55,682 bases of DNA from Clostridia bacterium (GCA_017541205.1 JAFXZO010000073.1:1-55682); one strand, 5' to 3'. Shown: positions 15,635 through 23,718, numbered from the stretch's first letter. Notes: generated by a model from the letters alone, not told the origin. A program made the numbers and translations.

Positions 15635-16195
15635 TCAGCGGTTCGCCCACGCGTAGCAATAGGCCTGGGTCCGGGCCGCAAAAGGCTCCGTCCGCAGCAG
15701 CTGTTTGATTTCCTCCTTCGTGTACCAGCCGGGGACGATTTCCTCCGCGTCCGAAGTGCTCTTGCGGAATTCCCCCTCCGCCACGCCAAAGACGCAGACG
15801 TTCCGCTCGTTGGAAAACCCGACGGCGCTGTAGCTGTTGTCCAGGACGTTGTCGATTTTCACGAGCCGCAGCCCGGTTTCCTCCCACAGCTCGCGCCTTG
15901 CGCTCTCCTCCGCGCTCTCGCCCGGGTCGATCAGCCCGGCCGGGAAATTGTAGATCCACTGCGCCATGGCCATGCGGAATTCCCGGTTGACCAGGATGCG
16001 TTCCCCGCTTTCGTCCGTCAAAACCATGACCACGGCGTTCGCTTGCCTGTTCTGCAGATCCTCCAGCGTCCGGATATTGCCATTCCGGCTGATGATTTCA
16101 TAGGTCTTCGGGTTCCCTTCCGCGGTGATGTAATCCACATCATAGCGGGTGATGAATTTTCCCTCGTGTATCTTGCGAATCCCCCGGTATTCCAT
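15635..16195 (-). CDS. Nudix hydrolase, ADP-ribose pyrophosphatase-like
   Basis: The 186-residue protein has a complete Nudix box (Gx5Ex7REUxEExGU) running from GLIDPGESAEE to RRELWEETGL, preceded by the beta-stranded N-terminal domain of the ADP-ribose pyrophosphatase type (MEYRGIRKIHEGKFITRYDV). It should split ADP-ribose or related dinucleotides into AMP and sugar phosphate using Mg2+. GGGAGG lies before the ATG. A leader with a conserved 44-base motif (16245-16288), shared with the DUF503 gene, lies upstream. Confidence 0.85.
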   Translation of the reverse strand: MEYRGIRKIHEGKFITRYDVDYITAEGNPKTYEIISRNGNIRTLEDLQNRQANAVVMVLTDESGERILVNREFRMAMAQWIYNFPAGLIDPGESAEESARRELWEETGLRLVKIDNVLDNSYSAVGFSNERNVCVFGVAEGEFRKSTSDAEEIVPGWYTKEEIKQLLRTEPFAARTQAYCYAWANR

Positions 16196-16244
16196 GCTGT
16201 TCCTCCCGGCTGCGGATATATTTCATATTGAAACGATGATGCCC

Positions 16245-16288
16245 GGCATGCCCCCTTCGGGGCCGCCGAGGCAGAAAACTCCGCTTTC
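16245..16288 (-). repeat. Conserved leader element, copy A (upstream of the Nudix gene)
   Basis: Read leftward it is GAAAGCGG-N-GTTTTCTGCC, then TCGGCGG and CCCC, ending in GCATGCCG. The closely similar copy B is at 36639-36685, also upstream of a leftward gene. Here GCCCC-GAA-GGGGGC can form a hairpin. It may be a structured 5' leader or a small mobile repeat. Confidence 0.55.
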
Positions 16289-16321
16289 AATCATTTTTAT
16301 ATGCTTTTGATCCTTCGCTGT

Positions 16322-16678
16322 TTATGCCAGTATTTCCGCCTGTTTCTTTTTGCTGAAGCTTGCCAGTATCAGGCCGTAGGATTTATCCAGCAAGCGTTTC
16401 AATACATCATCCGGCACTTCGCCGTCCGGATTGATGGAATTCCAATGCACCTTATTCATGTAGTGACCCGGATAAATATCCTTATACTGCTCCCGGAAAA
16501 ACGCGCCCTCAACCGGTTCAAGCTTTAACGTAATGCAATAAGGCACGCCCGCCTCATCACAGCACACCGCCGCAAACATCTTATCTTCGATCCGATACCT
16601 GATCCAATTCCAATTTTCAAGATTTTTATTCACGCCTTTTTTGGATAATAAGTATTCGTCGATCCAATGATACCTCAT
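16322..16678 (-). CDS. MmcQ/YjbR family protein
   Basis: The 118-residue protein matches the MmcQ/YjbR (CyaY-like fold) family: a start RYHWIDEYLLSKKGVNKNLE, then YRIEDKMFAAVCCDE, PYCITLKLEPVEGAFFREQY, DIYPGHYMNKVHWNSI and PDGEVPDDVLKRLLDKSY. Members are described as DNA-binding or as small-molecule-binding double-wing proteins; the function remains open. The nearest GGAGGT is about 14 bases before the ATG, so the start could be slightly different. Confidence 0.8.
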   Translation of the reverse strand: MRYHWIDEYLLSKKGVNKNLENWNWIRYRIEDKMFAAVCCDEAGVPYCITLKLEPVEGAFFREQYKDIYPGHYMNKVHWNSINPDGEVPDDVLKRLLDKSYGLILASFSKKKQAEILA

Positions 16679-16844
16679 AACGCGGCATTCACCTCCGTTT
16701 TCCGTCTGTCCGACAAGCTTCGATTCATCGTCTGACAACATTTTAACACACCTTCTCTTGTCCCGCAAGGTGTCACGGAATGCCGCGCATCCTGCCAAGG
16801 ATCCTTCCGGCGGTTCTGATCCTGGCGCATCTGCCCCATGAAGA

Positions 16845-16872
16845 GAGGCGCGGGCAAGCTTACCCGCGCCTC
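16845..16872 (-). terminator. Terminator of the feo operon
   Basis: GAGGCGCGGG and CCCGCGCCTC form a perfect ten-base-pair stem with an eight-base loop, eight bases past the stop of the small Cys-rich gene. A short TCTCTTC follows on the leftward strand. Confidence 0.75.
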
Positions 16873-16879
16873 CAAGGCA

Positions 16880-17053
16880 TTACGGCTGTTTATGGCAGGA
16901 CGTGGCCATGGGACAGCAGCCGCAGTTCCCGCCGCAGGAACATTTCCCCTGTTTTTTATCCTTGCGCAGCCGGACGACGATCCACGTCACAAGGCCGATC
17001 AGCAATATGCTGACGATGATCGTTCCCGCGTTTTCCGCAAGCCAACTGAACAT
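16880..17053 (-). CDS. FeoB-associated Cys-rich membrane protein
   Basis: The 57-residue protein has one N-terminal membrane helix (WLAENAGTIIVSILLIGLVT), a basic stretch RLRKDKKQGK and a tail with seven cysteines (KCSCGGNCGCCPM and TSCH). This is the FeoB-associated family, found beside feoB in Bacillota and thought to help ferrous-iron handling at the membrane. It starts four bases after the feoB stop, and the last feoB codons (AGGAGG) double as its ribosome site, so the two are translationally linked. Confidence 0.85.
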   Translation of the reverse strand: MFSWLAENAGTIIVSILLIGLVTWIVVRLRKDKKQGKCSCGGNCGCCPMATSCHKQP

Positions 17054-17057
17054 ATCC

Positions 17058-19520
17058 TCATACCCTCCTTGTCAGCCTGGTGGCCTCCTGGTACTTTTTG
17101 AAGAACAGCATGTAGATCATTGCGCCCAGCACGCCCAGGGCGGCAATCAGGCCAATGATATTCACATGCCCGGTGAACAGATTGCCGAACTGATAGATCA
17201 TCAGGCTCACGGCGTAGGCAAAGCCGCACTGATAGGCGATGGCGAACCAGGTCCAGCCCGCGTTGTTCATTTCCCGCTTGATCGCGCCGATGGCCGCAAA
17301 GCAGGGCGCGCACAGCAGGTTGAACACCAGGAAGGCGTAGGCGGCGATGCCGGTGAAGGAGGCGGCCAGGTTCGCGTAGGCTGCCGTGCCGCCGTAGAGG
17401 ATGCCCATGGTGCCCACGATGTTTTCCTTGGCGATGAGGCCGGTGATGGAAGCCACCGTGGCCTGCCAGGTGCCAAAGCCCAGCGGTGCGAAGATCCAGG
17501 CAATGACGCTGCCGACTTTAGCCAGGATAGACAATTCCAGTTCCTCTTTCTCCAACATACGGAACGTGCCGTCCGCCACACCGAAGCGGCTGAGGAACCA
17601 CACCAGGATGGTGGACAGCAGGATGATGGTCCCGGCCTTTTTGATGAAGCTCCACCCGCGTTCCCACATGGAGCGAAGCACGTTGCCCAGCGTGGGCCAG
17701 TGGTATGCCGGAAGTTCCATAACGAAAGGCGCGGGTTCCCCGGCGAAGCGTTTTGTTTTTTTGAGGATGATACCGCTGATTACAATCGCTGCCATGCCGA
17801 TGAAATAAGCGCTGGTTGCTACCCAGGCGGAACCGCTGAAAACTGCTCCGGCGATCATCGCGATAAAGGGCACCTTCGCACTGCACGGGATGAATGTTGT
17901 CGTCATGATGGTCATGCGCCGGTCGCGCTCATTTTCAATGGTGCGGCTGGCCATGATGCCCGGCACGCCGCAGCCTACGCCGACAAGCATAGGAATGAAG
18001 GATTTGCCGCTCAGACCGAACTTGCGGAAGATCCGGTCCAGCACGAAGGCAATGCGGGCCATGTAACCGCAGGCTTCCAGGAAGGCCAGCAGGAAGAACA
18101 GCACCAGCATCTGAGGCAGGAAGCCCAGTACTGAACCGACGCCCGCCACAATGCCGTCCAGGATCAGACCTTTCAGCCAGTCAGCCGCGCCCACGGCGTC
18201 CAGACCCTTTTCCACCAGCGCCGGGATGCCGGGCACCCAAACGCCGTAGTTAGCCGGGGCTGGCGCGCCCACGTCGGATTTATACCCATCCTCTGTGCTC
18301 AGGTATTCTGCCACGGCAGCCTGAAGATCCGCTTTCCCGGTATCCGGATGCTCCTCAGTCGATAACGTTTCGTCATCCTGGGTGATATAGGTCACGCTGG
18401 CATCCTCCGGTACGGCAGCCATCAGGGCGTTCAGGGATGCCTCCGGGTTCTCTTCATCGATTTCCACTTCATACTGTTCCGCGAACGCGGAAATAATAGC
18501 GTCGGTATCGCCATAACGTTCAGACGCTTCACTGTACTGGGCAGCGCCATTGCCGAAAAGATGAAACCCGTCGCCGAAAAGATTGTCATTCACCCAATCC
18601 GTTGCAGGCGTGCCCACCGCCACCATGGCGATCCAGTATACCGCGAACATGATCAGAGCAAAAATGGGCAGGCCCAGGAAACGGTTGGTGACCACCTTAT
18701 CGATTTTGTCCGACGTGCTTAAGCTGCCCGCGTTGTGCTTGCGGTAGCAGGACTTGATGACCTGGGCGATGTACACGTAACGTTCATTGGTGATGATGCT
18801 TTCCGCGTCGTCGTCCAGCTCCTTTTCGGCGGCGGCGATGTCGGATTCGATGTGCTTCATGGTGTCCGGGGCGATGTTCAGCTGCTCCAGCACCTTGTCG
18901 TCCCGCTCGAACACCTTGATGGCGTACCAACGCTGCTGTTCTTCGGGCAGATCGTGCACGATGGCTTCCTCGATGTGGGCCAGGGCGTGCTCCACCGGGC
19001 CGGAGAAGGTGTGCTGCGGAACGGTTTTCGTTCCCTTCGCCGCCTGGATGGCCGCCTCCGCCGCGTCCAGGACGCCGGTGCCCTTCAGGGCGGAGATTTC
19101 CACGACTTTGCAGCCCAATTGTTTTGCCAGATCGGCTGCGTTCAGCTTATCGCCGTTCTTCTTCACCACGTCCATCATGTTGATGGCCACCACCACGGGA
19201 ATGCCCAGCTCCACCAGTTGGGTGGTCAGGTACAGGTTGCGTTCCAGGTTGGTGCCGTCAATGATGTTCAGGATGGCGTCGGGCCGTTCGTTGATCAGGT
19301 AATTCCGGGCCACCACCTCTTCCAGGGTGTAGGGAGACAGGCTGTAAATTCCCGGCAGGTCGGTGATGGTGACGCCGTCATGCTTTTTGAGCTTCCCTTC
19401 CTTCTTTTCCACCGTAACGCCGGGCCAGTTGCCCACGAATTGATTGGAGCCGGTCAGGGCGTTGAACAGGGTGGTTTTCCCGCTGTTGGGATTGCCCGCC
19501 AGGGCGATTTTGATATCCAT
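17058..19520 (-). CDS. feoB: Ferrous iron transporter FeoB
   Basis: The 820-residue protein starts with a G domain: G1 LAGNPNSGKTTLFNAL, the switch region GNWPGVTVEKKEG, G3 TDLPGIYSL and G4 VAINMMDVV. The membrane part carries two gate-like core repeats, including LVGVGCGVPGIMASRTI and FIPCSAKVPFIAMI with the conserved cysteines of the iron path. An extra, acidic extracytoplasmic insert (about 340-450, rich in Glu/Asp) separates the first helix from the rest, longer than in typical FeoB. It imports Fe2+ driven by its GTPase-coupled channel. The start at 19520 has AGGAGG eight bases upstream. Confidence 0.95.
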   Translation of the reverse strand: MDIKIALAGNPNSGKTTLFNALTGSNQFVGNWPGVTVEKKEGKLKKHDGVTITDLPGIYSLSPYTLEEVVARNYLINERPDAILNIIDGTNLERNLYLTTQLVELGIPVVVAINMMDVVKKNGDKLNAADLAKQLGCKVVEISALKGTGVLDAAEAAIQAAKGTKTVPQHTFSGPVEHALAHIEEAIVHDLPEEQQRWYAIKVFERDDKVLEQLNIAPDTMKHIESDIAAAEKELDDDAESIITNERYVYIAQVIKSCYRKHNAGSLSTSDKIDKVVTNRFLGLPIFALIMFAVYWIAMVAVGTPATDWVNDNLFGDGFHLFGNGAAQYSEASERYGDTDAIISAFAEQYEVEIDEENPEASLNALMAAVPEDASVTYITQDDETLSTEEHPDTGKADLQAAVAEYLSTEDGYKSDVGAPAPANYGVWVPGIPALVEKGLDAVGAADWLKGLILDGIVAGVGSVLGFLPQMLVLFFLLAFLEACGYMARIAFVLDRIFRKFGLSGKSFIPMLVGVGCGVPGIMASRTIENERDRRMTIMTTTFIPCSAKVPFIAMIAGAVFSGSAWVATSAYFIGMAAIVISGIILKKTKRFAGEPAPFVMELPAYHWPTLGNVLRSMWERGWSFIKKAGTIILLSTILVWFLSRFGVADGTFRMLEKEELELSILAKVGSVIAWIFAPLGFGTWQATVASITGLIAKENIVGTMGILYGGTAAYANLAASFTGIAAYAFLVFNLLCAPCFAAIGAIKREMNNAGWTWFAIAYQCGFAYAVSLMIYQFGNLFTGHVNIIGLIAALGVLGAMIYMLFFKKYQEATRLTRRV

Positions 19521-19549
19521 TGTATCGTTCCTCCTGTTATAAGCTTCCA

Positions 19550-19565
19550 ATTAGATAAAACTAAC
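19550..19565. promoter_or_regulatory. Imperfect palindrome of the GTTAG-N6-CTAAC type (feoB upstream)
   Basis: ATTAGATAAAACTAAC lies between the second feoA and feoB. It differs from the consensus arms at one base and may allow extra metal control inside the operon. Confidence 0.45.
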
Positions 19566-19582
19566 TTTCGAGCAAAAAAGAA

Positions 19583-19804
19583 TCACTCCACCTCGATGCT
19601 TTCGGCATCCGCCTTCCGGATGGACAATTCGTATCCGCGCACGGTGATTTCGATGGGGTCGCCCAGCGGAGCCACCTTGCGCACGAAGATCTCCACGCCT
19701 CTTGTAATGCCCATGTCCATGATCCTGCGCTTCACCGCGCCTTCACCGTGGATCCTGACCACTTTCGCCTTGCCGCCCACCGGTACTTCTCTCAGGTTCT
19801 TCAT
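19583..19804 (-). CDS. feoA: FeoA family protein (second copy)
   Basis: The 73-residue protein has the SH3-like FeoA fold: LREVPVGGKAKVVRIHGEGA, then RRIMDMGITRGVEIFVRK, APLGDPIEITVRGYELSIRK. FeoA is a small cytosolic partner that promotes FeoB transport. It sits between another feoA and feoB, and duplicated feoA genes in series are common in Clostridia. Confidence 0.9.
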   Translation of the reverse strand: MKNLREVPVGGKAKVVRIHGEGAVKRRIMDMGITRGVEIFVRKVAPLGDPIEITVRGYELSIRKADAESIEVE

Positions 19805-19821
19805 TCTCTTCCGCCTCCATC

Positions 19822-20034
19822 TTAAATCATGATCTTGCGGGCCATTTCATCGTTGATGGCCACGCGGGATTCCTTGACCTTGACGATCACATTGCCGTTC
19901 ATGGCTGTGATCACGGTTACATTGCCGCCTACAACAAACCCAAGGTTTTCCAGATGCTTTTTCACTTCCGGACCGCCGCCGATCCTGCGGATAACGGATT
20001 CTTCCCCGGGCGTCGCATAGCTTAATGGCATCAT
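19822..20034 (-). CDS. feoA: FeoA family protein (first gene of the feo operon)
   Basis: The 70-residue protein has the FeoA pattern MPLSYATPGEESVIRRIGGG, VKKHLENLGFVVGGNVTVI, NGNVIVKVKESRVAINDEMA. The start at 20034 follows GGAGGGGG; an upstream in-frame ATG (20049) would add five Gly/Arg-rich residues. Its promoter carries two GTTAG-N6-CTAAC operators. Confidence 0.88.
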   Translation of the reverse strand: MMPLSYATPGEESVIRRIGGGPEVKKHLENLGFVVGGNVTVITAMNGNVIVKVKESRVAINDEMARKIMI

Positions 20035-20079
20035 CCTGCCCCCTCCCATCCAAACGCATACGCACAGTCATCCGCGATT

Positions 20080-20137
20080 GTTAGAATATGCTAACCACCG
20101 CGACTCATATTATAGTTAGGGTAGCCTAACATGTCAA
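20080..20137 (-). promoter_or_regulatory. feo promoter with two palindromic operators
   Basis: Leftward TTGACA (20137-20132), a 17-base spacer and TATAAT (20114-20109). The spacer is filled by GTTAGGGTAGCCTAAC (20115-20130), the best copy of the palindrome and closest to the DtxR/IdeR consensus. A second copy, GTTAGAATATGCTAAC, lies at 20080-20095, downstream of the predicted start. A repressor bound in the spacer would block polymerase directly, as expected for iron-repressed feo genes. Confidence 0.8.
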
Positions 20138-20266
20138 GCATTTTTTCATTTTTTTATGAAATTTATTTGTTGCGAAGTTACGATACGCCGACAGGATGAA
20201 TCCTTCCGGCAATCCGCAATATTAACTGCCGATCCAGATTTTTTTCATCCATCGGACATTTTGCCC

Positions 20267-20322
20267 TTGACAGGGGAGGAGCGGTCGGTTATAATAATTG
20301 CGCACAAGCAAATTGTGCACAA
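20267..20322 (+). promoter_or_regulatory. Promoter and operator of the OhrR/peroxidase operon
   Basis: TTGACA (20267-20272), a 17-base spacer and TATAAT (20290-20295) are followed at once by an imperfect inverted repeat, TTGCGCACAA-N5-TTGTGCACAA (20298-20322, nine of ten arm positions). A MarR-type repressor such as the gene product itself would fit. Confidence 0.75.
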
Positions 20323-20346
20323 TGCATTTGGGAGGATGAAGGAACA

Positions 20347-20829
20347 ATGGCGGGCGAAACAGGCTCTTACGACGCGCTGAAGCTGGAAAATCAGGTGTGT
20401 TTCCCTCTGTACGCCTGTGCCAAGGAGCTGGTGCGTCAATATGGGCCGTACCTGAAGGACCTGAACCTCACCTACACCCAGTACATCGTGATGATGGTGC
20501 TGTGGGAAAAGGAAACCGTTTCTTCCCGGGAGCTTGCCGCATGTCTCCACCTGGACTACGGCACCCTGACGCCGGTGCTAAAACGTTTGGAGCAGGCGGG
20601 GTATTTGACCCGGGCGCGGACCAAAGAGGACGAGCGGCTTTTGACGCTGACGCTGACGGAGAAGGGCAAAGCGCTCAAAACCAGCGCCGTTGCGATCCCC
20701 CCGGCTATTGCGGCATGCATGGGATTGACGATGGAAGAATTCGGCATGCTGTATCAACTGACCTATAAGGCGCTCAAACACATGGAAGAAAGAAATGTTG
20801 AAGGAGGAAAAAACAATGTCTGTGTATGA
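20347..20829 (+). CDS. MarR-family regulator, OhrR-like
   Basis: The 160-residue protein has the MarR winged helix (SSRELAACLHLDYGTLTPVL, then RLEQAGYLTRARTKEDERLL). Near the N-terminus, LENQVCFPLYACAKELVRQY holds the cysteine that senses peroxide in OhrR-type proteins (LENQLCFALY in the family). It would repress the operon until oxidised by organic hydroperoxide. An inverted repeat lies just downstream of its own promoter, and its stop overlaps the start of the peroxidase by 14 bases. Confidence 0.85.
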   Translation: MAGETGSYDALKLENQVCFPLYACAKELVRQYGPYLKDLNLTYTQYIVMMVLWEKETVSSRELAACLHLDYGTLTPVLKRLEQAGYLTRARTKEDERLLTLTLTEKGKALKTSAVAIPPAIAACMGLTMEEFGMLYQLTYKALKHMEERNVEGGKNNVCV

Positions 20830-21370
20830 TTTCAATGTGAAGGACAGGAAAGGGAATCAGGTTTCTTTGAACGAATACGCCGGGAAGGTGCTGCTCATCG
20901 TCAACACGGCCACGGGCTGCGGCTTTACGCCCCACTACGAACCGCTGGAGGCCATGTACAGGGAATTCAGGGATCAGGGCTTTGAGATCCTCGATTTCCC
21001 CTGCAATCAGTTCGCCAATCAGGCCCCGGGCTCCGAGGACGAAATCCATCAGTTCTGCACCCTCAAATTCGGCGCCGAGTTCCCCCAGTTTGCGAAGATC
21101 GACGTGAACGGCGAAAATGCCGACCCGCTTTTTGCCTATCTTTCCGCGGAAAAGCCCTTTGCGGGCTTTGGCAAGGGCCTCAAAAACGCCGCCCTGAACA
21201 AGTTCGCGGACATGAACAATAAGCAGTTCGGCGACAAGGCGTACATCAAATGGAACTTCACCAAATTCCTGGTGAACCGTCAGGGCCATCTGATCGCCCG
21301 GTTCGAGCCCACCACAGACATGCGGGAAGTCCGGGCAGCGGTGGCCGCGGAGCTTGGGAAGAAAGCATAA
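20816..21370 (+). CDS. Glutathione peroxidase-type thiol peroxidase
   Basis: The 184-residue protein has the family tetrad: Cys in NTATGCGFTPHYEP, Gln in FPCNQFANQAPGS, and Trp-Asn in IKWNFTKFLVNRQG. The enzyme uses Cys rather than selenocysteine; bacterial members often use thioredoxin. It reduces lipid or small peroxides in the cytosol. AAGGAGG stands nine bases before the ATG. It is slightly longer than the ~160 residues usual for the family, from a lengthened middle (about 100-150). Confidence 0.9.
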   Translation: MSVYDFNVKDRKGNQVSLNEYAGKVLLIVNTATGCGFTPHYEPLEAMYREFRDQGFEILDFPCNQFANQAPGSEDEIHQFCTLKFGAEFPQFAKIDVNGENADPLFAYLSAEKPFAGFGKGLKNAALNKFADMNNKQFGDKAYIKWNFTKFLVNRQGHLIARFEPTTDMREVRAAVAAELGKKA

Positions 21371-21390
21371 GCGGAAAGGATGGAAAAAGC

Positions 21391-21807
21391 ATGAAAGCAG
21401 CAGTGCGGTATTACACCAAAACCGGGAACACCAAGCGCCTGGCGGAGGCCGTCGCCGATGCCCTGAACGTGGAGGCGCTGCCCCTGAGCGCGCCGGTGAC
21501 GGAGCCGGTGGACGTCCTGTTCCTGGGCAATTCCTATTACGCCTTCACGATCGACCCGGAAGTGCGGCAGTTTATCCGGTCTTTGGATAAAACCAAGGTG
21601 GGCCGTATCGTCAATTTCGGCTCGGCGGCCATGATGAATTCCACCTGGAAAAAGGTCAAAGCCGAGGCGGATAAAGCGGGGATCCCCATGGAGGAGAGGG
21701 AATTTCACTGCAAAGGCGAATTCAAAGGCATCCACAAGGGCAAGCCGGACGCGGAAGACCTGAAAGCCGCTGCGGCCTTCGCCCGATCCATTGTCAGCAA
21801 AGCATAA
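21391..21807 (+). CDS. Flavodoxin-like protein
   Basis: The 138-residue protein starts AAVRYYTKTGNTKRLAEAV, where TKTGNT is the FMN-phosphate loop, and has a middle strand VDVLFLGNSYYAFTIDPEVR and a third strand VGRIVNFGSAAMMNSTW. It is an electron carrier or flavodoxin-type reductase. It lies third in the peroxide-induced operon, 20 bases after the peroxidase, so it may supply electrons for thiol repair (inference). Confidence 0.8.
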   Translation: MKAAVRYYTKTGNTKRLAEAVADALNVEALPLSAPVTEPVDVLFLGNSYYAFTIDPEVRQFIRSLDKTKVGRIVNFGSAAMMNSTWKKVKAEADKAGIPMEEREFHCKGEFKGIHKGKPDAEDLKAAAAFARSIVSKA

Positions 21808-21821
21808 GGAGGAAGAACAGA

Positions 21822-22292
21822 ATGAAAGCGCTTGTCACCTATTTTTCCGCCGGCGGCGTGACCGCCAGGCTGGCCAAGCGGCTGGGCGAAGCGTTGAACG
21901 CCCCTTGCTATGAGATCCGGCCCGCGGTGCCCTATACCCGGGAAGACCTGGATTGGACCAACAAACACGCCCGTTCCACCGTTGAAATGCAGGATAAAGC
22001 CTGCCGCCCCGCCCTCAGGGATACCGATGCGCCGGTCTCGGACGCGGATGTGGTTTTCGTGGGCTATCCCGTCTGGTGGTATCGGGAGCCGTCCATCATC
22101 GACAGCTTCCTGGCCGCTTATGATTTCAGCGGCAAAAAGATCGTGCTTTTCGCCACCTCCGGCGGCAGCGATATCGGCACGGAAGCGCCCGCCCGCGCGG
22201 CCAAGATCAGCAATACAGCCGTCCTGCCCGGCAAGCGGTTCTCAGCCAACGCGTCCGTGGAAGAGTTAAAGGCGTGGGCGGAACAGTTTTGA
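21822..22292 (+). CDS. Flavodoxin family protein
   Basis: The 156-residue protein is of the flavodoxin_4 type: KALVTYFSAGGVTARLAKRL (phosphate loop), DADVVFVGYPVWWYREPSII, then KKIVLFATSGGSDIGTEAPA. It ends the peroxide operon, 14 bases after the previous flavodoxin-like gene, with its own GGAGGAA site. Such proteins often act on quinones. Confidence 0.85.
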   Translation: MKALVTYFSAGGVTARLAKRLGEALNAPCYEIRPAVPYTREDLDWTNKHARSTVEMQDKACRPALRDTDAPVSDADVVFVGYPVWWYREPSIIDSFLAAYDFSGKKIVLFATSGGSDIGTEAPARAAKISNTAVLPGKRFSANASVEELKAWAEQF

Positions 22293-22353
22293 TCCTTTCC
22301 TCCCTCAATCCGTCGGATAAGCTGCATCCCATCCGTAAGGATCCGAAATATGA

Positions 22354-22470
22354 ACGGTTCCTCAATATGAAGAAATGGGCGAAGATGAAAAGAGTGAGAT
22401 TTGCAGATATTCGGAAAAACTGGGTCTTCCATATGAGTTTATCAGGTTTTCGAGATCAGAAGATCAGTGA
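22354..22470 (+). pseudogene. Unidentified C-terminal gene fragment
   Basis: A 38-codon open tail begins right after a stop and reads TVPQYEEMGEDEKSEICRYS, then EKLGLPYEFIRFSRSEDQ and TGA. The amino-acid composition and pattern look like real protein, but there is no start codon. The final part (YEFIRFSRSED) resembles translations of the dispersed repeat at 44608-44655. Confidence 0.3.
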
Positions 22471-22507
22471 AAAAAACAAATACCGGTTTTCGAAAGACCT
22501 GTTTTTA
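22471..22507. terminator. Bidirectional terminator between convergent genes
   Basis: A small dyad GGTTTTCGAAAGACC is flanked by an A run on one side and T runs on each strand (AAAAAAC and GTTTTTA). It lies between the end of the flavodoxin operon and the end of the serine hydrolase. Confidence 0.4.
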
Positions 22508-23512
22508 TTGATCGGCGAATCTCATGTTCACAAGCCATTCGATCCCCGACTCCGTTTGATCGGCGCCCGGGTTCCGGTTGGTCATCACAACGGAAATTTC
22601 TTTTGTGCGGCAGTTCATCTTCATCATGCACTGGCCGTTTTCTCCCCAGCCTTGCGATATTAGGATATCTTCTCCGCCTGTGAACACGCCAAGGCCTGTC
22701 CAGGGGAAATCCTTCGCCGGCCGCGCCATCTCCCGTGCCGATCCCGCCTTAAGGAAGGCGCTTTCGCCATGAAGCGCTTTCACAAACTCCCCCGCGATCC
22801 CAAGCAGCTCCTTCGGCGTGCTCCACAGCCCGGACGCCGCCAGATCGGGAACCGGAGGAAATCTGCCCGGGATGGGCAGGAAGCTTTCGTCATAGCCGGC
22901 CGCCATCCTGTTTTCAAAACGCGCCGCGTTCCCGGAGGAGGCAAAGAAAGTGCTTTTGAGTGCCAGCGGATCAAAAACGATCTCCCGGGCGATCTCTTCA
23001 AACGCCTGACGCCCGGCTTCCTGCAGCAGCTGCTGCAAAACGCAGTATCCGGCATCGGAATACTCAAAAGCGGTCCCCTGGGGCTTTTCCGCCCGCGCCG
23101 GGCGTCGATTGTAAGCCGTCCTTCCTTCCAGAATGTCCTCCAGGCTGACGGAAGGATCACCGCGGCGGAGCCCCGAGAACGCTTCTTCACCATCCACGAT
23201 GCCGGCCGTATGGGACAGGATCGATCGGATGGAAGCATCGCTCCGTGTCCCCTCCACGGTAAGCAGTTTCCATCGGTGCAGGTACTGATTGGCAGGGAGA
23301 TCAATATCGATCAGTTTTTGCTCATGCAGCTTCATGACGCAGATCGCTGTGACAAATTTGGAGATGGAGCATGCGGGGAATACCGTGTTTTCATCCACGA
23401 AAACCTGGTTTTCCCGATCGGCAAATCCCCAGTATTCCGCGTTTTCTTTTCCCGCGGCATCCGCCCATGCGCAGCCTATCCCCGGAAACCGTTCAATGAT
23501 CTGCTGTTTCAT
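22505..23512 (-). CDS. Serine hydrolase, beta-lactamase class C / penicillin-binding-like
   Basis: The 335-residue protein has the SxxK catalytic pair in FPACSISKFVTAIC, and a YSD-type second motif FEYSDAGYCVLQQLL, near the YxN of class C enzymes. A usual HTG/KTG third motif is not clear. It lacks a signal peptide and is probably a cytosolic esterase or amidase of the beta-lactamase-related group. AAGGAG stands upstream of the ATG at 23512. A longer in-frame start (23749) would include the unrelated remnant next to it. Confidence 0.8.
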   Translation of the reverse strand: MKQQIIERFPGIGCAWADAAGKENAEYWGFADRENQVFVDENTVFPACSISKFVTAICVMKLHEQKLIDIDLPANQYLHRWKLLTVEGTRSDASIRSILSHTAGIVDGEEAFSGLRRGDPSVSLEDILEGRTAYNRRPARAEKPQGTAFEYSDAGYCVLQQLLQEAGRQAFEEIAREIVFDPLALKSTFFASSGNAARFENRMAAGYDESFLPIPGRFPPVPDLAASGLWSTPKELLGIAGEFVKALHGESAFLKAGSAREMARPAKDFPWTGLGVFTGGEDILISQGWGENGQCMMKMNCRTKEISVVMTNRNPGADQTESGIEWLVNMRFADQ

Positions 23513-23568
23513 TTTTTGTTCAGCTCCTTGAAAAAAATCAAATGATCGATCAGAAGCATCCGTTTTCA

Positions 23569-23697
23569 TCATGGCATGCGCAGGGACATCGGCTGAAGAT
23601 CGATCAGCCCCTCCCTCCTGTCGGCGGAAGCACTGCCAAAGGCGGAGAGCGCCGTCATCGCGGCAAGGATAAGCAAGATCCGTCATGGCCTTTTCAT
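23569..23697 (-). pseudogene. Signal-peptide-like fragment
   Basis: After MKRP and an in-frame TGA, the frame reads RILLILAAMTALSAFGSASA followed by DRREGLIDLQPMSLRMP and a stop. This is a clear export signal with a cleavage site after ASA. Either the TGA is a nonsense mutation or translation starts from the TTG just inside. Only about 15 residues of the mature protein remain, so it is a broken secreted-protein gene. Confidence 0.4.
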
Positions 23698-23718
23698 CGT
23701 TCGTTTGCTTCCCATCCT

